A stretch of 64,000 nt of DNA from contig CAVSPO010000028.1 in the NCBI GenBank assembly GCA_963730005.1, positions 278,912 to 342,911 on the forward strand, given 5' to 3'. The notes below the pieces were generated by a model. The model was not told where the DNA came from and ran no database searches. It saw only the letters and a list, made by a program, of their open reading frames with translations. The DNA is from CAVSPO01 sp963730005 (GTDB taxonomy: Bacteria; Actinomycetota; Actinomycetes; Propionibacteriales; Propionibacteriaceae). The translations under genes were made by a program, and so were the position numbers. Each line of letters starts with the position of its first letter. Position 1 is the stretch's first letter. Positions 38,115 through 45,135 of this stretch are shown here, in pieces.

Positions 38115-39209
38115 TCAGGCCCGCCGCAGGGCGTCCCGCAGCGCGGCCAGAATCAGCTCGACCGATGCCGGGTTGGCGTTGGGGCCCATCAGGCCGATCC
38201 GCCACACCTTCGCAGCGAACTGCTTGACGCCGGCGCCGAGCTCGAGCTGGTAGCGGTCCAGCAGGTAGGCCCGCACCCGCGCCGAGTCGACGCCCTCGGG
38301 CACCTTGACCGTGGTCAGTTCCGGAAGCCGGTAACCCTCGGCCGCGAACAGCTCCAGCCCCATCTCCTGCAGACCGGCCTGCAGCTGGTCGCCGGCCGCC
38401 TGGTGACGGGCCCAGACCTGGTCCAGTCCCTCGTCCAGGATGCGACGCAGCCCGGCCTGCAGCGACAGCACCATCGCCACCGGGGCGGTGTGGTGGTAGG
38501 TGCGGGTCGCGCCCGACGCCTCACCGGCGTAACCGCCCAGCATGCCGAGGTCGAGGTACCACGACCTCGGGTGTTCGACCCGACGCGCCCAGGCGCGCTC
38601 GTTGATGGTGAACGGCGCCAGCCCGGGGGCCACGCCCAGGCACTTCTGGGTGCCCGCGTAGCCGATGTCGATGCCCCAGTCGTCGGCGCGCAGCTCGATG
38701 CCGCCGATCGAGGTGACCGCGTCCACCAGCAGCAGCGCGTCGCCCTTGAGTTCGCCCAGCGCGGCGATGTCGGAGCGCACCCCGGTGGAGGTCTCGGCGT
38801 GCACGGCGGCGATCACCTTGGGGTTCGGGTGGGCGGCGACAAGGCGTTCCGGGTCGACGGGCTGACCCCACTCGAAGTCGACACGCACCACCTCGGCGCC
38901 GCAGCGGGCCGCGACGTCACACATCCGTTCGCCGAAGAGTCCGTTGACCCCGACGACCACCACGTCGCCGTCCTGGACGACGTTGACGAAGGCCGCCTCC
39001 ATGCCGGCCGAGCCGGTCGCGGACAGCGGCAGGGTGCGGCGGTTCGACGTGCCCCAGACTTCCCGCAGGCTCTCGCAGGTCTCGTCCATCGCCGCGATGA
39101 ACGCGGGGTCGAGGTGGCCCAGCAGCGGGCGGCCGAGCGCGAGAGTGGCCTCCGGGTAGGCGTTCGTCGGGCCCGGGCCGAACAGGTAGCGGAAGGGAAT
39201 TGAGCTCAT
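38115..39209 (-). CDS. Class V aminotransferase (alanine-glyoxylate / serine-pyruvate type)
   Basis: 364 residues, fold type I PLP enzyme. FGPGPTNAYPEATLAL opens the domain. GSAGMEAAFVNVV is the cofactor loop and AGTQKCLG holds the Schiff-base lysine. TYHHTAPV and WRIGLMGPNA are characteristic of alanine-glyoxylate/serine-pyruvate aminotransferases. It probably converts glyoxylate or pyruvate with Ser/Ala. Divergent from the acyl-CoA ligase gene. Confidence 0.9.
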   Translation of the reverse strand: MSSIPFRYLFGPGPTNAYPEATLALGRPLLGHLDPAFIAAMDETCESLREVWGTSNRRTLPLSATGSAGMEAAFVNVVQDGDVVVVGVNGLFGERMCDVAARCGAEVVRVDFEWGQPVDPERLVAAHPNPKVIAAVHAETSTGVRSDIAALGELKGDALLLVDAVTSIGGIELRADDWGIDIGYAGTQKCLGVAPGLAPFTINERAWARRVEHPRSWYLDLGMLGGYAGEASGATRTYHHTAPVAMVLSLQAGLRRILDEGLDQVWARHQAAGDQLQAGLQEMGLELFAAEGYRLPELTTVKVPEGVDSARVRAYLLDRYQLELGAGVKQFAAKVWRIGLMGPNANPASVELILAALRDALRRA

Positions 39210-39327
39210 GGCGCCACTCTCTCACTGCTCCGCCGGGTCTGTCACCCGCCCGCCAAGGCCGGGGCGGCCACCGGCGCAGGCTGCGCCCACGTGCCCAGCA
39301 GGGCTGGATCATGGGAAGATGCGGGCC

Positions 39328-41046
39328 ATGGGTGTTGCCGTTGCTGACGTTCCTGAGTTCACCAAGCACTATCAGCCGGGGGTGCCGGCGCGGATCGAGC
39401 TGCCGACCGAGTCCCTGGTCGAGATGTTCGAACGAAGTTGCCGGCAGGCCGGAGGCCGGACCGCCTGCGTGTTCTTCGGCGCCGAGACCAGCTACCGGCA
39501 GCTCGGTGACCAGGTGAACCGGGCTGCGGAAGGGCTGCGGCGCCTCGGCGTGGTGCGCGGCGATCGGGTGGCCATCGTGCTGCCCAACTGCCCGCAGCAC
39601 CTGGTCGCCTTCTACGCGGTGCTGCGGCTGGGCGGCATCGTCGTCGAGCACAACCCGCTGTTCACCGGGCGCGAGCTGGGCGAGATGTTCGCTGACCACG
39701 GGGCCCGGGTGGCGATTGCGATGGACACCGTGGTCGACAAACTCGCCGAGCAGCCCGACTACACCCGGCCCCGCCACATCGTCTCGGTCAACCTGCTGAA
39801 GGCTTTCCCGCGAGTCAAGCAGCTGGCGCTGAGCCTGCCGCTGCCGAAGCTGAAGCAGACCCGGGCCGCCCTCACCAACGGCGCCAAGGGCACCCTCAGC
39901 TGGGAACAGCTGCTCAACCATCGCCCCGTCGGCAAGCGGGTGCCGCGGCCCAAGGTGCATGACCTGGCGGTCATCCAGTACACCAGCGGCACCACGGGCG
40001 AGGCCAAGGGCGCCATGCTCACCCATTACAACCTGTACGCCAACGCCCGGCAGGGCGCGGCCTGGATGATCGAGGCCCGGACCGGCGAGGAAACCCAGTA
40101 CTGCATGCTGCCGATGTTCCACGCCTTCGGCATGACGTTGTACCTGACCTTCGGGGTGCTGAAGCAGGCCCGGCAGGTGCTGTTCCCCAGGCCCGACGTC
40201 GACCTGGCGCTGGCCGAGATGAAGAAGTACCCGCCGTCCATCTACTGCGCGGTGCCGGTGATCTACGAGCGCACCGCCAGCAAGGCGGCCGAGCAGGGCA
40301 TCAGCCTGCGCTCGATCAGGTGGTGCATCTCGGGGGCCGTGACGTTGTCCGAACACACGGTGCAGCTGTGGGAAGAGGTGTCGGGTGGGCGTCTGGTCGA
40401 GGGCTACGGGCTGACCGAGACGTCCCCGGTGGCGCTGGGCAACCCGTTCTGCGACTCCCGCAAGACCGGGACCATCGGTATCCCTTTCCCCAGCACCCAG
40501 ATGCTGGTCGTCAAGGCCGACGACCCCACCCAGGAGGTGGCCCAGGGTGAGCCCGGGGAGTTGCTGCTCAAGGGCCCGCAGGTGTTCCAGGGCTACTGGA
40601 ACAATCGCGCCGAGACCGAGCGGGCGCTGTTGCCCGGCGGCTGGCTGCGCACCGGTGACATCGTCACCGTCGACGAGGACGGCTTCGCCACCATCGTCGA
40701 CCGGTTGAAGGAGATCATCATCACCAGCGGCTTCAACGTGTCGCCGAGTGAGGTCGAGCAGGAGCTGCGCCAGCACGAGGCGATCGCCGACGTGTCCGTG
40801 GTGGGCCTCAAACGCGAACAGGGCGACGAGGTGGCCGTCGCCGCCGTGGTGCTGGCCGAGGGCCGCCAGCTCGACGAGGCTGCGCTGCGGGCCTGGGCGA
40901 AGGAGCGGCTTGCCGCCTACAAGGTGCCGCGGCACTTCGTCGTGGTGGACGACCTGCCCAAATCGCTGCTGGGCAAGGTGCTGCGCGGCCAGGTGCGGGC
41001 GGCCATCGCCGACCGGGTTCCGGCAGCCCGCACGGAGGCGTCATGA
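39328..41046 (+). CDS. Long-chain fatty acid--CoA ligase
   Basis: 572 residues from the ATG at 39328, which has GGAAG nine bases upstream; the ATG at 39319 abuts that site. The ANL superfamily P-loop is YTSGTTGEAKGAMLTH. EGYGLTETSPV, GWLRTGDIVTVDEDGF and DRLKEIIITSGFNVSP follow, and the C-terminal lysine is in LPKSLLGKVLRGQ. It activates a fatty or related carboxylic acid to acyl-CoA via an acyl-AMP. The stop overlaps the ATG of the alpha/beta hydrolase (ATGA), so the two are co-translated. Confidence 0.92.
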   Translation: MGVAVADVPEFTKHYQPGVPARIELPTESLVEMFERSCRQAGGRTACVFFGAETSYRQLGDQVNRAAEGLRRLGVVRGDRVAIVLPNCPQHLVAFYAVLRLGGIVVEHNPLFTGRELGEMFADHGARVAIAMDTVVDKLAEQPDYTRPRHIVSVNLLKAFPRVKQLALSLPLPKLKQTRAALTNGAKGTLSWEQLLNHRPVGKRVPRPKVHDLAVIQYTSGTTGEAKGAMLTHYNLYANARQGAAWMIEARTGEETQYCMLPMFHAFGMTLYLTFGVLKQARQVLFPRPDVDLALAEMKKYPPSIYCAVPVIYERTASKAAEQGISLRSIRWCISGAVTLSEHTVQLWEEVSGGRLVEGYGLTETSPVALGNPFCDSRKTGTIGIPFPSTQMLVVKADDPTQEVAQGEPGELLLKGPQVFQGYWNNRAETERALLPGGWLRTGDIVTVDEDGFATIVDRLKEIIITSGFNVSPSEVEQELRQHEAIADVSVVGLKREQGDEVAVAAVVLAEGRQLDEAALRAWAKERLAAYKVPRHFVVVDDLPKSLLGKVLRGQVRAAIADRVPAARTEAS

Positions 41047-41831
41047 CCCGGGCACTGGCTCATCGCCGCACCGGAACCCCGTCCGGGCTGCCGCTGGTGC
41101 TGTTGCACGCGCTGCCGCTGGACTCGACGATGTGGGGCGACGTCCGGGCCGCCCTGGGCGACCTCGACGTCATCACCGTGGACGCGCCCGGCTTCGGCGG
41201 CTCACCGTCCGGGGAGGAGCTGGCGCCTGGGGTCGAGCCGTCGCTGGCCGGCTACGCGGACGCCCTGAAGGCCACCCTGGACGCGTTGGGTGTCGGCCCG
41301 GTCGCGCTGGCCGGGCTGTCGATGGGCGGTGCAGTGGCCGCGGAGTTCACCGTTTCCCACCCCGGGCAGGTGAGGGGCCTGGCCATCATCGACTCCAACA
41401 TCGGCGCCGACACCGACCAGGCCCGCGCCAACCGGCTCCGCAACGCCGAGCGGGCCGGCGCGGGTGACGGCTACGCCACCGTCAGCGATTGGCCAACCAC
41501 CATGCTCGGGTCGGCCGCCGACGAACAGGTCCGGGCTGGTCTTGACGCCCGGCTGCAGGCGCTGCCCGATCAGGGCCTGGCCTGGCTGCAACGCGCGATG
41601 GCCGGCCGGCCGGACCGTCGCGACGCGGTCAGCCTGGTGGACGGCCCGGTCTACCTGATTCGAGGCGGCGACGACCCCACCTGCACCGCAGCCATGTTCG
41701 ACGACCTGGCGGCGCGCGCCGTCCGGCCCACACTTGTGGAGCTGGAAGGCGTGGGGCACTTCAGCGCCCTGGAGGCTCCCGACGATCTGGCCGCCGTGCT
41801 GTTGGAGTTCCACCGGGACGCTGCCCGCTGA
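41043..41831 (+). CDS. Alpha/beta hydrolase
   Basis: 262 residues. LVLLHALPLDSTMW is the oxyanion loop. The nucleophile elbow is GLSMGGAVA (Ser). Asp in IRGGDDPTC and His in VGHFSALEAP complete the triad. It is coupled to the acyl-CoA ligase by a 4-bp overlap, suggesting an esterase or thioesterase that releases or recycles the acid used by the ligase. The exact substrate is unknown. Confidence 0.88.
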   Translation: MTRALAHRRTGTPSGLPLVLLHALPLDSTMWGDVRAALGDLDVITVDAPGFGGSPSGEELAPGVEPSLAGYADALKATLDALGVGPVALAGLSMGGAVAAEFTVSHPGQVRGLAIIDSNIGADTDQARANRLRNAERAGAGDGYATVSDWPTTMLGSAADEQVRAGLDARLQALPDQGLAWLQRAMAGRPDRRDAVSLVDGPVYLIRGGDDPTCTAAMFDDLAARAVRPTLVELEGVGHFSALEAPDDLAAVLLEFHRDAAR

Positions 41832-41877
41832 CCTGGTCGCGAAGGATCGAGTCACGAATCTCTTGCCTTCCGGGGCT

Positions 41878-42201
41878 TCAAGATTCAGCCAGGGCCAGCC
41901 GGATTCCGCCGATGATGGCCGGGACATCGAGTTCCAGGGTTCGGCGGACGATCACGGGATCGACCAAGAGGTAGCCGTGGGCAATACGGTTCCGCATGCC
42001 CCACATCAACGGCCAACTGTCACCGAACAAGCCGTCACGAACGTCGGGCTCCAGCCTGTTGAGGACCTCCAGCCCCGCAGACAGCCGTAGGCACACCGCG
42101 TCGATGACCAGTTGGTCGTTCGTGTCGCCCAGCGCGTAGTCGAGCATCATCTCGAAGTGGATCAACGCCTCGGCCAGTAGCTCTCTGGTCGTCCGGCTCA
42201 C
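41878..42201 (-). CDS. HepT-like HEPN toxin
   Basis: 107 residues, helical, GTG start at 42201 overlapping the antitoxin stop. The RNase motif Rx4HxY is seen as R70-NRIA-H75-G-Y77 (RNRIAHGY). HepT-type HEPN proteins are RNases; in type VII systems the partner nucleotidyltransferase modifies the Tyr of this motif and silences it. Length, motif and partner all fit. The toxin is encoded second. Confidence 0.85.
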   Translation of the reverse strand: MSRTTRELLAEALIHFEMMLDYALGDTNDQLVIDAVCLRLSAGLEVLNRLEPDVRDGLFGDSWPLMWGMRNRIAHGYLLVDPVIVRRTLELDVPAIIGGIRLALAES

Positions 42202-42665
42202 AGGACCACCGCCTCGGCCAAAACGCGCTCACGCAGGTCTGGGCGGAGTGTCGCGTCTGGGACCAGATCCACGGGGGCGCCAATGGCTTCAGCCAGCCGC
42301 TGTTCCAGCCGGCCCAGTTCCATCAGGCTGAGCGGCTGACCCATCGTGAACAACAGGTCCACATCCGAATCCGGCCCGTCCTCGCCGGTAGCGACCGACC
42401 CGAACACCCGAACCCGGCTGCCGCCGGCCTCGGCCACGAGCTTTCGCACTTGACCGGCGCTGCGACGCAGTCTCATCGCGAGCGGAGAGGTGCCGTGGAA
42501 CCGCAACAGCCGCGACACCTCGGGTTGGCTTCGCCCTACCTGGCGGGCGATCTGAGCCTGAGTCATCCCTTCGGCTGCCGCCTGCCGAATCGCACGCACC
42601 AACTCCGCACGGGCGCGAGCCGTCACCTCGTCTGTGATCCGCGCGACCTCAGCCAAGTTCGTCAT
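42198..42665 (-). CDS. HTH-fused MntA-like nucleotidyltransferase antitoxin
   Basis: 155 residues. An N-terminal helix-turn-helix (about 25-55: MTQAQIARQVGRSQPEVSRL) is followed by a minimal nucleotidyltransferase with GSx10DxD: G89-S90, D101 and D103, and the third Asp near 133 in PVDLVP. MntA-type enzymes transfer AMP to the toxin Tyr. The fused DNA-binding domain suggests autoregulation of the operon. An extended -10 TGCTATATT ends 6 bp before the ATG at 42665, so the mRNA is probably leaderless. Confidence 0.85.
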   Translation of the reverse strand: MTNLAEVARITDEVTARARAELVRAIRQAAAEGMTQAQIARQVGRSQPEVSRLLRFHGTSPLAMRLRRSAGQVRKLVAEAGGSRVRVFGSVATGEDGPDSDVDLLFTMGQPLSLMELGRLEQRLAEAIGAPVDLVPDATLRPDLRERVLAEAVVL

Positions 42666-42671
42666 GAGCCA

Positions 42672-42680
42672 AATATAGCA
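42672..42680 (-). promoter_or_regulatory. Extended -10 of the mntA-hepT operon
   Basis: TGCTATATT read on the minus strand, within a ~30-bp A/T-rich island (42670-42697) that stands out from the GC-rich surroundings. It places the transcription start at or very near the ATG at 42665. No good -35 is visible. Confidence 0.55.
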
Positions 42681-42818
42681 AGTACTAATAGTTCTCTGAG
42701 GGCAGTCGAGGGCCAGTCTCGCCTTCGCCGACGTGGGGTTCAGGTCACCCACCCCTGGCCGAAGCCCCGTTCGCAGCAGCGCGCGCTTTCGTCGTGCACC
42801 GGCAATCCTTTTAGACTG

Positions 42819-42892
42819 GGCGCACGACGACTGGCGCGGGTGGGGGACCACCGGGGAGTATTCGGCTACGCATCGACCGCCTGGGTGCGAGC
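42819..42892 (+). promoter_or_regulatory. ZTP (pfl) riboswitch
   Basis: The stretch has the conserved pfl parts in order: P1 CGCAC (42821-42825) pairing with GTGCG (42885-42889); CGACTGGCG; a GGTGG..CCACC stem followed by ACCGGGGAG; and the 3' pseudoknot/ligand part ACCGCCTGGGTGCG. ZTP riboswitches sense ZMP/ZTP, which build up when 10-formyl-THF is low, and turn on purine/folate genes. Here the ribosome site AAGGGAG (42902-42908) and the ATG of the AICAR formyltransferase follow within 22 bases. Control of translation is therefore likely, as I see no terminator. TAGACT at 42812-42817 is a plausible -10. Confidence 0.9.
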
Positions 42893-42913
42893 ACGCTGAA
42901 CAAGGGAGCCGTC

Positions 42914-44050
42914 ATGCGCTATGGAATGAACCCACACCAGCAGGCCCGTGTCGTCGGGGAGCCCGAACAGCTTCGGATCCTCAACGGTGGCGCGTCCTAC
43001 ATCAACTACCTGGACGCGTTGAACGCCTGGCAGCTGGTCTCCGAGGCCGCAGCAGCCACCGGCAAGCCTGTCGCCGCGTCCTTCAAGCACGTCTCGCCGG
43101 CCGGTGTCGCCACCGCCGGCAAACTCGACGACGTTGCCAACGAGGTGTGGGGCACCAGCAGCGAGGACGACGACACCCTGCTCAGCGCCTACGTCCGGGC
43201 CCGCGACGCCGACCCCAAGTCGAGCTTCGGCGACGTCATTGCCGTCAGCCACCCCGTGGACGCCCAGCTGGCCGATTTCCTGAAGCGGGTGGTGACAGAC
43301 GCCATCGTCGCGCCCGGCTACGAGGAAGGCACGATCGAGACGCTCAGCGCCAAGAAGAAGGGCAACTTCCTGGTGCTGCAGGCCGATCCGAACTACCAGC
43401 CCCCCGAGTGGGAGAGCCGCGAGGTGTGGGGCGTGCTGCTGGAGGAACAGCGCGACTCCGCGCCGATCACCGCCGACCTGATCAAGGGCGAACCGATGGA
43501 CGCCCAGACGCTGGAGGACGCGCTGCTCGGCCTGGTCACCCTCCGGTACACCATGAGCAACTCGATCTGCTTCAGCCGTGACGGGGTTGCCGTGGGCATC
43601 GGCGCCGGGCAGCAGAACCGCGTCGACTGCGTGCGGCTGGCCGGCAACAAGACCATGACCTGGTGGCTGCGCCGTCACGACTTCGTCCGCAACCTGCCGG
43701 CCGTCGAGGGCATGAGCCGCCAGGACAGGGTCAACTGGCAGGTGCGGTTCGCCGAGGGCAGCTTCACCGCCAGCCAGATCCCCGAGTTCACCAGGCTTTT
43801 CGGTGAGCAGGCGCTGGCCGACTACAACGACAACTCGTGGCGCGAGGCGTGGAAGGCCCAGCTCACCGGCACCACGATGACCTCCGACGGCTTCCTGCCC
43901 TTCCGCGACAACGTGGACGCCGCCTCCGAGTTCGGGGTGTCGACCATCGTCGAGCCTGGTGGCTCGATCCGCAGCGACGACGTCCGCGAGGCCTGCGCCG
44001 AGCTCGGGATCGCCCACTACGAGACCGGTCTACGCCTCTTCCATCACTAG
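42914..44050 (+). CDS. purH: Stand-alone AICAR formyltransferase (PurH C-terminal type)
   Basis: 378 residues. RYGMNPHQ at the start and AASFKHVSPAGVA carry the Asn-Pro-His-Gln and Lys-His formyl-transfer residues. LRYTMSNSICF and IGAGQQNRVDCVRLAG are AICARFT hallmarks. DGFLPFRDNVD and IVEPGGSIRSDDV close the fold. The IMP cyclohydrolase domain of bifunctional PurH is absent, and no start precedes it, so the closing step to IMP must come from another gene. It formylates AICAR (ZMP) with 10-formyl-THF. Regulated by the ZTP riboswitch just upstream: the substrate's own accumulation induces it. Confidence 0.92.
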   Translation: MRYGMNPHQQARVVGEPEQLRILNGGASYINYLDALNAWQLVSEAAAATGKPVAASFKHVSPAGVATAGKLDDVANEVWGTSSEDDDTLLSAYVRARDADPKSSFGDVIAVSHPVDAQLADFLKRVVTDAIVAPGYEEGTIETLSAKKKGNFLVLQADPNYQPPEWESREVWGVLLEEQRDSAPITADLIKGEPMDAQTLEDALLGLVTLRYTMSNSICFSRDGVAVGIGAGQQNRVDCVRLAGNKTMTWWLRRHDFVRNLPAVEGMSRQDRVNWQVRFAEGSFTASQIPEFTRLFGEQALADYNDNSWREAWKAQLTGTTMTSDGFLPFRDNVDAASEFGVSTIVEPGGSIRSDDVREACAELGIAHYETGLRLFHH

Positions 44051-44160
44051 TGCGTGGCTCGCTGCGCTCGCCCGCGTGATGGGGAGGACCCCAACGCCCC
44101 CATGGGGTGCGTGGCTCGCTGCGCTCGCCCGCGTGATGGGGAGGACCCCAACGCCCCCGT
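44050..44160. repeat. GC-rich tandem repeat, two copies, period 57 bp
   Basis: GTGCGTGGCTCGCTGCGCTC, then GCCCGCGTGATGGGGAGGAC, then CCCAACGCCCCC, starts at 44050 and again at 44107; copies are nearly identical. It begins on the last base of the purH stop. It shares the GCGTGA(T/A)GGGGAGG(A)CCCC(A)ACNCCCCC core with the array at 3551-3750, so both belong to one family. Confidence 0.85.
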
Positions 44161-44185
44161 GGTGGTGCGCGGCGGGGTCACGTTA

Positions 44186-44251
44186 CCAACTTGGGTCTAT
44201 TCGGTCGGGAAGGCCTCTATGGGCGCTTCCCGACCGAATAGGCACGAGTTA
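44186..44251. repeat. Dispersed palindromic repeat, copy B
   Basis: Arms CCAACTTGGGTCTATTCGG / CCGAATAGGCACGAGTTAG around TCGGGAA..TTCCCGA, about 22 of 26 positions paired, ~66 bp. It lies between the convergent purH-like and TetR genes, 25 bp after the tandem array. Confidence 0.85.
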
Positions 44252-44270
44252 GATTTCCGACCGCCGCGTA

Positions 44271-44894
44271 TCAGGGCTTGGGGCTCGGGTCGTGCTCGAC
44301 GTTCAGCAGCTGCAGGCTTTGCCGCAGGTAGGCGTCGGCGTCGAAGCTGCCCACCAGCCGGCGCTGGGCGACAAACCCGAGCAGCAAGCCGAACAGAATC
44401 TGACCCCTGCCCTGCACCATTTCGGGGGGCAGGTCGTTGACGAGAGCCCAGTTGTGCAGGTCCTCCTGGACGGCCTCGGCCAGCGGCGTGAACTCGTCGC
44501 GCAGGTGACGACCGAGCTCGCCGTCGGTGGTGGCACCGGCGCCGAGCTGCACCAGCAGGTCGCCCAGCTCGGGGTTGGCCTGCAGCGCCTGGGTGGCGAA
44601 GGTGAACAGCTCCGCGGGGCCCGTGGGGTTGTCCCGGTAGGCGGCCAGCGCGCCCAGCGGGTAGCGGATGACCTGGTGGGTGACCTCCACGACGATCGCT
44701 TCCTTGCTGGCGAAGTGGTGGTAGATCGAGCCGGCCGAGGCCCCGGAGAGCTTGGTGATGTCACTGATGCTGGTGGCCTGGACGCCCTTTTCCCGGATCA
44801 GCTCCGCGGCGGCGTCGATGATCAGGATCCTGCTGCGCAACCCGCGTTCGGCGTTCTTGGACGGCGGCTGCTTGGACCCGGCTTGGGCGTTCAT
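44271..44894 (-). CDS. TetR/AcrR family transcriptional regulator
   Basis: 207 residues. The N-terminal HTH (about 20-66) is SRILIIDAAAELIREKGVQA followed by ISDITKLSGASAGSIYHHF and ASKEAIVVEV, typical of TetR. The C-terminal ~140 residues are a helical ligand domain. It is divergent from the large activase gene with 241 bp between starts, and an imperfect palindrome lies in that gap. It likely controls the activase and itself. Ligand unknown; an acyl-CoA is a reasonable guess. Confidence 0.88.
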   Translation of the reverse strand: MNAQAGSKQPPSKNAERGLRSRILIIDAAAELIREKGVQATSISDITKLSGASAGSIYHHFASKEAIVVEVTHQVIRYPLGALAAYRDNPTGPAELFTFATQALQANPELGDLLVQLGAGATTDGELGRHLRDEFTPLAEAVQEDLHNWALVNDLPPEMVQGRGQILFGLLLGFVAQRRLVGSFDADAYLRQSLQLLNVEHDPSPKP

Positions 44895-45029
44895 CCACTC
44901 AGTTTAGTTGCGTCATCAGGGGCCCATGCGCCCTGGAACAGTCTGCGAACCAGCCGGCGGTGATCGGTGATCCACCTCTTTTCACCTTGTCCGACGATGA
45001 CTTTTCGGGATTTGCGTCTAAACTACAAA

Positions 45030-45053
45030 CAAACCGAACGCTCACTCTGTTTC
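45030..45053. promoter_or_regulatory. Candidate TetR operator
   Basis: CAAACCGAACGC followed by TCACTCTGTTTC forms an imperfect dyad (7 of 12 pairs, outer AAACnGA/TCnGTTT exact). CCGAACG is common in actinobacterial TetR operators. TAAACT at 45019-45024 could be a -10. It lies between the divergent TetR and activase genes. Confidence 0.4.
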
Positions 45054-45135
45054 TGGCGGGAGGTGTCCCGGCAGTGGCCCAGAGCACGTCCTGCGGCCAC
45101 AGCCTGTCGGGAGTGGTCACGTGGAGAGCGGGAAC

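Noticed and set aside
41833..41877. Terminator between the alpha/beta hydrolase and hepT
   Set aside because: No convincing inverted repeat in this 45-bp gap.
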